Shown: positions 44,440 to 55,492 of the stretch, in pieces
Layout: each line of letters opens with the position of its first letter
How positions within the stretch are numbered: the stretch's first letter is position 1
The notes under the pieces: generated by a model
Database searches by the model: none
The model's input: the letters and a program-made list of their open reading frames with translations, nothing else
What the model was told of the DNA's origin: nothing
Made by a program: the position numbers and the translations under genes
Source: Melampsora larici-populina 98AG31
Lineage: Eukaryota; Basidiomycota; Pucciniomycetes; Pucciniales; Melampsoraceae
Direction of reading: 5' to 3'
Length of the DNA stretch: 64,000 nucleotides
Assembly (NCBI RefSeq): GCF_000204055.1
Contig: NW_006768815.1
Location: 372,001-436,000, forward strand

Positions 44440-45060
44440 TTGTGATCTCTCTCTCCAGAAATGGAAAATTGGCAACAAATACGCAAAATGCAAGAAAGCC
44501 AAGGAGATAGAAATCTTGTGTGGCAACTGAATGATGGAGGTATTTAAGTAATCCAATGCTACATCACTCTCAAGCCAGCAAAAAAACAAATGCTCCCTCA
44601 CATGTCTGACCAAGTATTCAGACAAAACCTCAGTAGATGACCAATTAAGATATTACACAAAACATTCCACCAAAGTTTGTACTGATGAAAATAGACATAC
44701 CTATATGGGGATTTTGAGTTGGTACAGACTTCTGCTCCTGTATGGAGCAAAATTGAGTAAATGGACCTAATTAAAAACAATGGTCAAGAAAGATGAGACT
44801 GCACAATCAAGATGCTGAAGTCTGTTTTGAGTGAGCTCAGTCTACACAGCTTGCTTGTGCAGCAAGGTCGCAAAAGTTGACCTATCTCAGCATGGAATTA
44901 ACTGCTCAAGGCTCAAACATGAGAGGATGTCTTAAGTGGTTGAAGTCTGCCGCATTGGAGAGGCCAGACAATTTGGATCAGCTGACCTAATGAAAGACAA
45001 CAGTTACTATTTGAGCCTATTCTGATGATACCAATAATGAAAAGTTTGAGTGGGCAAGAG
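44440..45060. repeat. dispersed module, copy 2
   Basis: Same word order as the copies at 42.8, 50.9 and 59.9 kb (ATGGAAAATTGGCAAC, CTTGTGTGGCAACTGAA, ACATCACT, GTCTGACCAAGTATTCAGACA, CCACCAAAGTTTGTACTGAT, ACAGACTTCTGCTC, AGTCTGTTTTGAGTG.GCTCA). The best match is 59930-60560. Confidence 0.6.
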
Positions 45061-46387
45061 TCAAGCAAGATTCATGTATATATGTGATAAACCTGTTATT
45101 AAAATTTAGAGAATTGGTAAATACACGGAACCAACCTGGGATCTGTACAGGGTATTGCATGGTATGAGCATATTTTATGCTTATCCAAAGAGACATTTAT
45201 TGCTATTTATTTTTGAAAACTTGGTCATCAGACTCCCTTGAAGCATTGATAATTTTCTCACTTTTCAATACTTATTGAACAATTTTCTTATCAAACAGAC
45301 CACCAAAAATAGAGTTTTTTGCTGTGAATTTGTTTTGGGAATCCCAAAAATTCCTCAGATTGATGTGGTCCATGCAGATACTACCACAACAATCTGTTAT
45401 CTGCTTCCCTCTACTTTAATTATTAGCAACCAAAGTTGAGATGTGACAAATATGTAAAAAATGTGGCACATCTAAACAGATTTTTTGGTAAGCTACTAGC
45501 TTCTGTTAGGATAGTAAATCACTAAATAAAAAGGGGAAACTTGAAGAGGTTATACTACAAGGTTTGAAGGTGGAAAAACAAGGTTAATATACTGTACTTG
45601 TAACAAACAAGTACCAACTACAGTTGGAGGACCTTCAAACAAAGCCTTTTTGAGGAATTTGAGAATGAATTTCTACAAGTGGTTTTGTAGAAAGCATGCA
45701 CTGACTAATCAGTGATAACCTTATATCAAATACCTTTTTTAACTAAAAGTTGTTTGATCAAGAATTTCTCTTATAGTATTTGTTACTTTACACTCTGACT
45801 TATAGAGGTACCACATAATCTTAAAGTTTCTTGATCTGACCAAATCCCAGTCAGATACAAGCTGCACTTAAAGAATAGTCTGATTCCATAAATGGAAATC
45901 AACAACTATGATTATATTGTGTTTGGGAAAAACAATAATATTACAACAAGATAAGAGAGACACACAAACAGGATAAAAGTTAACATAAATAAGGTATTAA
46001 AGTTCAATTCACTGAAAAGCTTATAACACTGTGAATACTGTATTTTACCAATGTGAAAAATGATTGCATCTGATGCCCAAAATGATTGAAAATGTTGAAA
46101 TGATGCACTAATTCTGCAGTTTTCTCTTCTGCATTAAATGCAATCATTTTTCAATGGGTGAAATACATTATCCACACAGTGTAATCTAGTTGGTGATGAG
46201 GATATATGGTTGTGTTTATGGTATAATAACAAGTGTTCAATTGTAATGTGATGACTTTCACAAGGTTGGAATCGATCTTCCAAGTTTTTATAATCTGAAG
46301 TCTGAATTTCCAAATGGCACAATTTGTGGTTCAAGGTTAGGTTTCTGTTTACAGACTTATGTTACTACAGATGTTTTAAGAAAAGAT
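45061..46387. other. AT-rich DNA, no gene seen
   Basis: About 30 per cent GC, without frames of coding character. Confidence 0.5.
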
Positions 46388-46703
46388 GTTGTTGTCCTTG
46401 TTTTTTTATTTTTTTTATCTTGTTTAATTTAAAGTTGCACTAGAGATTACAGGTGTAGACTCTACATATGAGCAGCTGTATTTAATAATGTGCTAAACTT
46501 TAAAGATTGCAACTCACCATTAAGCCTTGAGCAAGCACTAGAAGTTGTGCATTGCGGATACAAAGGATGCAACAGTTGTGATCATTTGTGATCTTTGCAC
46601 CCTTGAAAAAGGTGATTACAGCTCTCATGTAGAGTCTGTGTGACTGTTTTTACAAGTGCAACTTTAAGATAAAATAAAATAAAATAAACAAGGAGGACAA
46701 CTT
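46388..46703. repeat. 316-bp inverted-repeat (fold-back) element
   Basis: The left arm 46388-46478 (GTTGTTGTCCTTGTTTTTTT, then AAAGTTGCACT.. and TAGACTCTACAT) pairs with the right arm 46612-46703 (ATGTAGAGTCTG..AGTGCAACTTTAAGATAAAATAAA..ACAAGGAGGACAAC). Inner DNA also holds shorter inverted words. No coding frame. Confidence 0.75.
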
Positions 46704-46802
46704 TTTTTCTCAAAATAGCTGTATCAGTTTTGAAAAATTGCACTTTGTTACATACATGTTGCAGTTGTGAAATGCATGCAATCTTAGGACATATAAAAGA
46801 TG

Positions 46803-46931
46803 TGTACAAGCAGACGCAAAAAGTTTATGTCACCCCCTGGGCCCGACCAGTTCACTAACCCGAGAGGTGTACTGCAGAATCAAGCTGGTCAGGGCCCGGG
46901 GTGACGTAAACTTTTTGCGTCTGCTTGTACA
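46803..46931. mobile_element. 129-bp hairpin MITE
   Basis: Arms 46803-46850 and 46885-46931 agree at about 41 of 48 positions, starting TGTACAAGCAGACGCAAAAA. The first 25 bases are identical. The GC-rich inner arm (CCCTGGGCCCGACCAG) contrasts with the flanks. The outermost TGTACA could include a TA target duplication. No coding capacity. Confidence 0.88.
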
Positions 46932-48872
46932 TACACAGTAATAGTATTTTATGTAAGTTTTGCACATATTAGACAGGCTAATTCATATGTAAGTTGACGA
47001 TTGAAACTGAGACTTGGGTGGTAATTATTGTTTTTATGGTTATTCCTATCATCATATGTTGCCTATTGATACTATGGTTTAGTACTCAAGGCTGACACAA
47101 TTATATATATTTGATGTTCAAGATAGCAAAAAGTCAAGAAAAAAGAAATCAATTTTTTTTCTCTTTTTTAAAGATTGTACAGCCGTTCCAATATTGCTTG
47201 TTGCTCCATGCTGAAAAAGAAAAGGGAAAGCTAAGTTTTCAACTCAAGTTTTTACTCAATAAAACTTTGAAATTGGCTGTAATTGAAGGAATACAGCCAA
47301 CTTGCAGGCTTTAACTGGACAAAAATTAGGTTTCAAGCTTACAACCATTTTCTTTCCAAAGAGGTGCAACAAGCAAAATCAGAATGGCTGTAGTTAACTG
47401 AGAAAGCAAAACAAAAAGCAAGAATATTGATACTAATCAGAATCTTCAAGTAACACAGGGTTTCTGGAGAGGTTTTTGTTTTGTTCAAAACCAGAATTGA
47501 ACATCTTTATATCAAAATATAACTGGTGCAGCTATCAGTAAGCTGGTACTGCACAGGTTTGTTTCCTTGAATTTTTACTGTATTCTGATTGCTTTGTGTG
47601 TTTATCAATTTCTTGAAATTTCACAGAGGTTTTGGAAAAGAATAAAGTTCCCTCCTGGATCCTTTGGCAATTATCATCTAGGATTGGAATGCTCTCTCCA
47701 ATCCACTTTTACCAAAACCAATAACTTTAGCTTAGCAGGGGATTCTGAGTGCAGAAAAGGAATAGAAGTATCACTCACCTGGATGGTGGGAGGGTTCAAA
47801 AGAGGTATTTGATTCTAGTTGAGTGTTATGAGCTTTGAGAATGGGATAATCTGAGGAAAATACTTCTGATTTACCCTTAGTCTCCTTGCAGAATTCTCTC
47901 CTAATCCCACCTGTGTGTAGGTTCATGTGCCTAGGTCTCCCGTTCTACTTCAACACTCAGCTTCACACTGTGTGCAGAGATCAGCTGAGGTTTAAATATG
48001 AACCAGTGAATAAATTGAATCATTAATTAAGTCCAGTGCATAAAGCATCCCATAGAGAAATGTAGAGACTCTGATCAGGGGTCTTGAACAATGATTGAGT
48101 TGTATCTTCAAGAGAATATCTTGTATTTTGTGGGATCCCACAAAGACCCCCAAAAGCAGTTCTCAATTTAAGGGGTCTAAAAAAGTGTGTGTGCAAAGCT
48201 GTGCCCCTAAATTTGTAAAAAAACTTGATTTAAGTATTTCAATATGCTGGTAATCCAGACAAACCTTTGTGTTATTCAGAACCCACTGTATTATTCAAGA
48301 TTTCTTACGCTAGTGGAATATGTATTGAGAGTTCCCATTTTCCACCTAAATGTGGAGACTCTGGACATTTCGTGTTAGATTTTGCAAGGACTCCTGCAAT
48401 GTTTCTTGGTGGTTTGACTCCCCAAATTTTTGAGAGCCTGAAAGATGGATGCTCCACTGCTGATGCTCTTATTACTTTAAAGGACTTCCAGAGTGCTGAT
48501 CAGAAGCAAACAGAACAAAACAGAAGAGCTTGATCAGTCTAAATATCTGATGTGGACAAGCACTAGGTATATACGAGTGATGAGGTTTTGTGTTTGGTGA
48601 ATGAAAGCTTGAATGATGAGGAACACACTTTCAGCAATACAACAGGTATAAATAGGAGAATCAATGAACCAATACACTTTGTGGTTAGGTTAGTTTTGTA
48701 AGACAATACTTGTGAGTAACAAATGGTGAAATATTCACAAATAGATCAAAGACTTAATTAAGTTAAGTTAGAAAGCTCATATGAGTGATTATTACTTCAA
48801 CATACTTGTCTAGGTCTAATAATTTCAGCCTGCAATGATCACATATCATTACAAGCATACTACATTACTACA
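46932..48872. other. AT-rich DNA, no gene recognised
   Basis: A plus-strand frame at 48267-48533 (88 codons, with CGDSGHFVLDFARTPAMFLGG) has somewhat protein-like composition but no start context, intron or family; not called. The rest is featureless. Confidence 0.4.
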
Positions 48873-49500
48873 AACACTGTAAACATCATTCAACTTCCCC
48901 AATTTGGAAGAGGAAAATGATTAATAGTACAGTTTGTCATAAAAGAATCTAATACTAGACACCTGAGCCATTTCACCCACACTACATATGTGCAGCAAGC
49001 TAAGTCAATAGTTTTCTATCATGTACATACAGGTCTGCTCAGTTTTTTGCTCATCATAATAAATAAATCACATGTTATACCACATGTAACATTTTTTGAC
49101 TTTGAGAAAATTATCTCAAAAATTCACTACATATAAGTCTGTAGCTGCTCAGGCAATATTATTGAAGCTATTGCTTAGTAACAGAAAGGGTGTTACATGC
49201 AGTTGAGTTGATGAGATTACACCAAAACATTGAGTCAGTGTATGTAGTCAATCTTTTGAATGCTTTTTTTGATCTCAAAAAAGTTGCAGCATGTATTACA
49301 TATGAATAACTCATCCTCATGAGCAGATAGCTGAGCAGAATGGTATGTACATGATAACCACATATTCACTCAGCCTGCTACACATATGTAGTGTGGGTGT
49401 TATGGCTCAGGTGTGGAGTGATAGATCATTTTATGACAAATCATACTCCCAGTCACTTTTTCCTGCCCAATTGGGGAAGTTGAATAATGTTTGCAGTGCA
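48873..49500. mobile_element. 628-bp fold-back element
   Basis: Two diverged arms of about 250 bp in inverted orientation, 48873-49129 and 49250-49500. Matching words include ACACTG.AAACAT.ATTCAAC, CTTCCCCAAT, GTTTGTCATAAA, ACACCTGAGCCAT, ACCCACACTACATATGTG, ATCATGTACATAC and TCTGCTCAG. A single-arm relative lies at 59600-59780, inside the promoter region of the 571-residue protein gene, so the family is dispersed. Confidence 0.75.
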
Positions 49501-50325
49501 AACATACAGACCTTAGATACATAACCTCTGGACCTAACATCGTTGTTTCCCTTCTCACTCAAAGCTCCACATGGAACTGACTCCTTAGGGAATTGAGACT
49601 GATCTCTTATCTCATATTCTTTGGAGTCAGAAATAAATAGTACACACTTTGGTTCTAGACTTCAAAGTCCACTTTGTGGCATTAGATCAGACGTTCCCTC
49701 CGAGAGAACCCCCTTCCTTCAAACATCCTTTTAGTGAGGACTACAGTCCTTTACACAGCCCTGAGTAGCCCTGAGTACATATACATGTACCCAAAACTAT
49801 CTTGTAACATTATAAAAATTATATGTAAAATTGATTACATATACATACAGTCTAGGAACAGTGTGTAGCATGTAATAACATATACAAAAACACTTGTTGC
49901 ATACACATGTACACTTAAAACAACATGTAATATGTAATAGAACATCATATACACCTCATAACTCAGTGTCAAGAGTTAAAATGCTTATATTACATATTAT
50001 ATATAAAATGCATATGTAATTAAGTATCACTGGTAATGATCAACCCTGAACCAATGAAGTGATAGAGACAAATATCACTACAGTTAGGTTTAGAGAGGAG
50101 GGTATATAAACCCCTCCTCTCTCAGCTTCCAGAGCTTTCCCCCAAGCGTTTATTACACATTACTTTTAAGAACATATCAAAGTTCTACTGGAGTAACATC
50201 AAGAGTCTTAGAAAACATAAGACTAGTGATAACTTCATACCTTTGATCTTCTCCCTGATTAGAAGTAAGTAATACACTTCGCCCCTCTCTGGATCCTCTA
50301 CTTCCCCCAATTAGAAATAAACTCT
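49501..50325. other. possible LTR-retrotransposon remnant
   Basis: AT-rich DNA followed by GGAGGGTATATAAACCCCTC (about 50097-50116), a strong TATA promoter with downstream CT-rich start region, and then ACTCTGGTTGGTGACC (50321-50336). An internal LTR promoter followed by TTGGTGACC at the primer-binding position is usual in LTR elements. No matching second LTR and no gag/pol frame were found. Confidence 0.35.
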
Positions 50326-50480
50326 GGTTGGTGACCAAAAAACAAACCAAGGTTGGTGACCATAAGAAAAACTCAAGGTTGGTGACCATAGAACAACCCA
50401 AGGTCGCTGACCATACAAACAACCCAAGCTTAGTGCCCATAGAACAACTAGTGTAGTGACCACAGAGCAACTAGTGTAGT
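50326..50480 (+). repeat. degenerate about 28-bp tandem repeat
   Basis: Five to six units around GGTTGGTGACCATAGAACAA with growing divergence to the right (GGTCGCTGACCATAC, GCTTAGTGCCCATAG, TGTAGTGACCACAG). It encodes repeated MVTN/GCSMVTNL residues in one minus frame, considered chance. Confidence 0.75.
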
Positions 50481-50879
50481 GGACTTCACACCACTCTTTA
50501 ATCAGTCACCTTGAAGATTACAGGAAGGACTAGGATCCACCCTTCACCAATTCTTAGTACAAGAAAGAGATCTTGGTATGTTTCTTGCTTTTGTGTATGC
50601 TCCATATCCATCCTGACCCCGGGACTATCACCACCAATGTATATGCCTTGGGCTGTAGAATCCAAGCCATCATTCAATTTGATACAGTTCCTCAGACATA
50701 TCTTGTGCAAATTTTTGATCTGAGATATGGTTTTGCACCAAAAGATACCTTGAGTCAAGACCTTGGAAATATTATGTCCAAGGATTTGAGTCCCATGGTG
50801 CCCCCAAGTGATATTAAGTTGAAAATAAGCTTACTTCTCTCTTCAAAAATGACAAAGTGGAAAAAAATGAAATTCAAGA

Positions 50880-51180
50880 CAGATTGAAGATAAAATCCTT
50901 GTGTGGCAACTGAAGAATCATGACTTGATATGCTGTGATGAAACATTACTTCCACTCAGACAATGAACAGCAATACATTTTTACAAGTCTCACCAAGTCA
51001 TCTTAAAATCCTTATGGCCATTGATCAAAAAGTATATTATTCCAAATCATTTTAGCACAGTATGTATTGAGAGAAATTGGCCAAAATTACTGCAGGGCAG
51101 AACTATTTGAGCCCACACAGACAGATGCTCACCTATGGAGAAAATATTGAATACATGGACACATTCCAAAACAAGAGGGG
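50880..51180. repeat. dispersed module, copy 3 (partial)
   Basis: Contains AAATCCTTGTGTGGCAACTG, GAAGAATCATGA, TATTCCAAATCATTTTAGCA, AGTATGTATTGA, GGCAGAAC.ATTTGAG and CTATGGAGAAAAT in the family order. No family gene follows on the minus strand, so this copy seems to have lost its gene. Confidence 0.5.
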
Positions 51181-53801
51181 TACAAAAATCTAAGACCATC
51201 CCAAAAACCATGGAAACAACCATGACAACCCATTTGACTTTTGGGTCTTTGGCACCAGTGGTCTTTAAGATGGTTCTGTTTGATGGGTCAATATTGGTCA
51301 GATCTTATTGCCTGTAATAGTATGAACAGAATGGTTGAGTCAATTGATCTGGGATTCTACTACATATGCCCTCCTCAGCAACTCATCACAGTCCAATCAC
51401 CTCACAAACCACAGCTATGAACACTGCAGCCAACTTTTTCCAAACATTTCAATCCTACTCATGCCACCTTTGTTTTCAAAAAACCTTGATCTCTGTAAAT
51501 TTTCAAAAGCCAATCTGACTATAAAGAACTGGAAAATGTGAAACCTGAATCTCATTTGTTGAGTTCATCAACCAAAGAGTGAAAACCAAGTGCTGAAAAA
51601 AATGTTTAGAGAGAGAAAAATTAGAAATCCATTTCAAAGAGGAATTGAGTTGGAAAAAGGATGACAGAAAATTACGGTTCCATTGGTTTGAATTTTTTTC
51701 TTACAGTGTGGTAATCAATTTATAGGGTCCATCAAGAAAACTTAAAAAATTATATCATCATTAGAAGATTTGAGGTTTTTAGGGCAAAGTTGTATCTTTT
51801 CATTTTTATTATTATTTTGTTGTACATACAGGGATTATAAATCATTCTTATGTAATTGTTGATTATTTAAATTATATTTATTTGATTTAAAACTATTAAA
51901 TCATTATCAGAAAGAAGAAAGCAAAATAAATCCATAAAAAAGTCAAAAATGTAGGTATAAAGGTTGGAAAATGGTTTCTGGTTATTAATATGGGATTTAA
52001 AGGTTCAAGAGGGTTTTATTATAAAAGAGGAGGGTCACATTAGTCAGCACCAACTTTAATCATGGGAATTGATAAGGGAGGAGTGAAGTTATTCAAGAAA
52101 GAGGGAAATTCAGGGATGGTAAACAAGGATACTATGGAATTAATTCATGTGTGGTGATGTCATTCAGGGATTTATGGCACCAAACGTTTTTGTGAATAAT
52201 TTTTAGAGCTATGATTATTAATGGATTGATCTTAGATGATCTTATGATAGAAGAGAAATCAATATTAGATGAGAAAAGAGGTGAAAATGGTCAAAATCCA
52301 TTGAAATTGAAGGTTTCAGCTAATTACATATGTCAAAACCTGTCAGATCAGGACAGGTAATAGTTAATTCAACACAGAATACTTTGTTTGATAATGTACA
52401 CCATTTATATTAATAGTATCAGAGATTTAGTGAAAAATTTATAAGGAAATAAAGGAAATGGTGTGAATTTTGACTTTTGTGCTTACATACACACATGTAG
52501 CAACATTTACATGACAAAGACCTTATTTTCTCACTTTCTACAGCTCAATAACTTATTCATCACACTTCAGAAGTAGGTCATAATGGGGCAACAAATTATC
52601 AGTATTGAAAGAGCTATAAAATGAGATATAGTAATCCAAAATTGGACAACTTTACAAAAAAGTTGTTATTCTAAAAATAGTTTTCAGCTATGGATATATC
52701 ACCTGTATTCATCATAAGAAGATATACTCATCATTCTTAAACATCAATCGATCAATTCCACAGCTTGATTCATGCGGCACATTAATAATAATGACATTAT
52801 AAGGTTTTTGAGGGCTTTTGTTGGTTTTTGAAGTTGTTAATCATTGCAGTATTGGTGTTATATATCATCAAATGAAGGATTTGGGTGTTGTTATTCCCCT
52901 TTTTCTTTGTCATTTTTCATCATCATAAACTCATTTTAATAGTACCTGGTCACTTAAATACACCCTTTGTTGTAGCTATAAAGAGATATTTACTTTAATG
53001 TTGTAGTGTTTGTGACTTATAAAGTCTTTGGAAATGATATCAAAATGATATTGTGCTTTTTTCTCTTAGTTATTGGATTGGAATAACACTATAAGTGTTA
53101 AGAGTTGAAAAAATTGTGCTATTTCATTCAAAAAACTGTGCCTTTAGTCCTTTGAGAATTAAAATCAGTTACTTTTCTCTTTTGATACTTATTGGTAATC
53201 AATTCAACAGAGTTACCTCTTCTGATTGTTATTTTAGGAGGGCATTCTTTAGACATCTTCTACTATTCTTTTATTGGTAGATTGTTGCCTTTACACTCTG
53301 TATAAACCTTGTTGGGTTATAAGTTCTATAACAGTCAAGGAAACTCAGTATGTGGAGGATTTGTATGATGTTTTGAATTGGCAATTTCAATGAATTCATC
53401 ATAGCCTAAAATTGGAGAAGAGATGAAGGACAGAACAAGTCATTGAAGGTGATATTTAATTGAATGATGAGAGTGATCCTTGCACCTTGGTTTTATATAT
53501 ACAAGATGATGTAAAAACCTTTTTAACATTGTGACCATGCAATCATTGTATTCTGCAAGTCCAAGATTGTTGTGTCTTATTTGTTGTCATTGTTGATATT
53601 GCAAGAGAGATGAGTAGGGCAAAGGTTACAAGATATTAAGAGAGGCCTGTGTAGTAAGAATTCAGAATTACTGAGGAGGATGGGACAGGTGGGAAGCTAG
53701 AACCTCCAGGGAACCCCATTGTCAAAAAACCCAAATATCAGATGGCTTCATGAGTTTTTCTCTTGGTTTTTTTAGGCTGTTGCTATTTGATGCACCAACA
53801 C
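51181..53801. other. very AT-rich DNA, no gene seen
   Basis: 2.6 kb with GC near or below 30 per cent and only short chance frames. A pyrimidine/purine-poor stretch at 51780-51960 is mostly A/T. Confidence 0.5.
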
Positions 53802-54433
53802 CAACGCTGCCACAATACGATACTCGGTATAGTATTGAGGATACCCGGTAAAGTATCTTTTTCAAGATACTGTCTCGAACACGTATTGGTACAGTATAGC
53901 CCAATAGGATACAATACTGGATACCGTATCGAATTCCAAGATACTGTTCCCAGCTGGTTTGGGTACAGTATCCTCGATACTAGGTACGATACCGATACGT
54001 ATCTAGTATCAGTGTTTTTGACGATACCATTACAATACTGATAAAGTATCGCGTATCTTAAACGATACTGGTAAGATATTGAGTATCTCTACACGATACT
54101 GGAAAAGTATCGTGTATCTTTGACAATACTATTATAGTATCAAGTATCTTTGGACGATACTGGACAAGTATCGCGCTGTATCACGTATCCCAGTTGCTTT
54201 TGTGCTAAATAAGATACTGAAAGATACCGCAATACTATCCAGGACCCCAACCGGTAAAGTATTGGCCTCCGCGGTACTATACTGGATATGGTATCAGATC
54301 CCAGGATACCATGTCAGGACCCAGCGAGTACAGTATCGCCGATACCGATACTGAGTATCGGGGGTAGGATACTGCAAAAAAGATACGATACCGATACTTT
54401 ACTATGATTAGTAAAGTAAAGGTGGCAGCGTTG
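53802..54433. mobile_element. 632-bp element built of GATAC/GTATC palindromes
   Basis: Bounded by inverted CAACGCTGCCAC (53802-53813 and 54422-54433). The interior is a degenerate array of units like CGATACTGG.AAAGTATCG.GTATCTT, over 40 GATAC or GTATC words in about 600 bp, many pairing with neighbours as hairpins. No reading frame. It looks like a MITE whose interior has been taken over by a palindromic satellite. Confidence 0.8.
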
Positions 54434-54700
54434 CCAACACAAACCATGTAGGCATAGGTTTTTCCTACACCTACACGTGGTTTTCGCACCATTCTATGCC
54501 TAAATTGAGTATGTAGGCGCAGAAATCCTTGAGGATACGCCTACATTTTGAATTTGGAATGTAGGTGTAAGAAAATGACGCCTACATTTGAATTTCAACA
54601 TGTAGGCATAAGAAAATGACGCCTACATTTCAAATTTCAGATGTAGGCATCATTTTCTTATGCCTACATATGTATTACGCACCTACAAGGGATTTGACAC
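54434..54700. repeat. TGTAGGC palindromic array
   Basis: Directly next to the GATAC element. Units of ATGTAGGCATAAGAAAATGA followed by CGCCTACAT occur about six times in both orientations between about 54446 and 54687, so that the whole folds into one long hairpin. Confidence 0.8.
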
Positions 54701-54749
54701 CCATACATAACACCATTTCACCCACTACAAGATTGTTTTTGACCTGAAA

Positions 54750-54930
54750 ATGGGATATTGGAGGACAGGAACCCATTTCGAGATGCAAAGAGGATATCAG
54801 AGGACGTGAAACCCATTTCAAGATGCAAAGAGGATATTGGAGGACGGAAAACCCATTTCAAGACGTGAAGAGGATATTGGAGTGGGTTACCTGTCATATC
54901 CTCTTCACATCTTGAAATGGGTTTTGTGTA
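54750..54930. repeat. about 51-bp tandem repeat with one inverted copy
   Basis: Three direct units with the words GAGGATATTGGAGGAC and AACCCATTTCAAGATGCAAA (from about 54752, 54789, 54830), then an inverted stretch CATATCCTCTTCACATCTTG..AAATGGGTTTTG at 54895-54926. Confidence 0.8.
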
Positions 54931-55492
54931 ATCCTTTTACCACAACAGTGCTTGCATGATTAATCACTTCCAGTCTGATTCCTCACCAAAGATGTTGTTC
55001 CCCTCACAGGCCAAAGTGTGTCACTTTGTCATAAGTTCCCTGCTTGCCAGCGACTTGCAATGAGCCAGTGTGGGACTTTTTTAAGTATATGACTAGATGA
55101 CAGGTGCTACATGAAGCTAACCAAAAGTCAGACTTGCAAGTGGAAGACCACTTTGAATGTAATATGCAACACACTTGACATTATTTTTGACCAATAAAGC
55201 ATTGACAAATTCTAACTAAATAATCCCCTTCCCCATTGGAATCCCACCTTGCCAAACCTCTACCTTGTTTGCACACCAATCAAATGATTGACCACCCAAT
55301 TGGGCATGTGGGAACTGCAGATGCATGCCATGGTTGCTGGTTTCCAACTTTCTCTCTCACAACTATTAACTGACAAGCTGCAAAAGCCTCCCCATGGGGG
55401 CTGTTTTAGTGCACTGGTGGTTTAGTGAGTGTTTGTGGTGATGCTCTGACAGATTAACCTCAGCAATCCAATCAGAAATCCATGTGTACAAC
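54931..55492. other. intergenic, no gene seen
   Basis: Unremarkable except CCCCATGGGGGCTG at about 55392-55405, a word similar to the end of the next element. Confidence 0.4.

Noticed and set aside
50326..50480. CRISPR-like array
   Set aside because: Units are degenerate, adjoining and without unique spacers, and the DNA is eukaryotic; it is an ordinary tandem repeat.
50573..50887. 104-codon frame (VPQTYLVQIFDLRYGFAPKD..)
   Set aside because: Looks somewhat protein-like, but has no recognisable family and overlaps repeat module copy 3; left uncalled.
53802..54433. Telomeric or centromeric satellite
   Set aside because: The GATAC array is short, mixed in orientation and bounded by inverted ends, which fits a MITE better.
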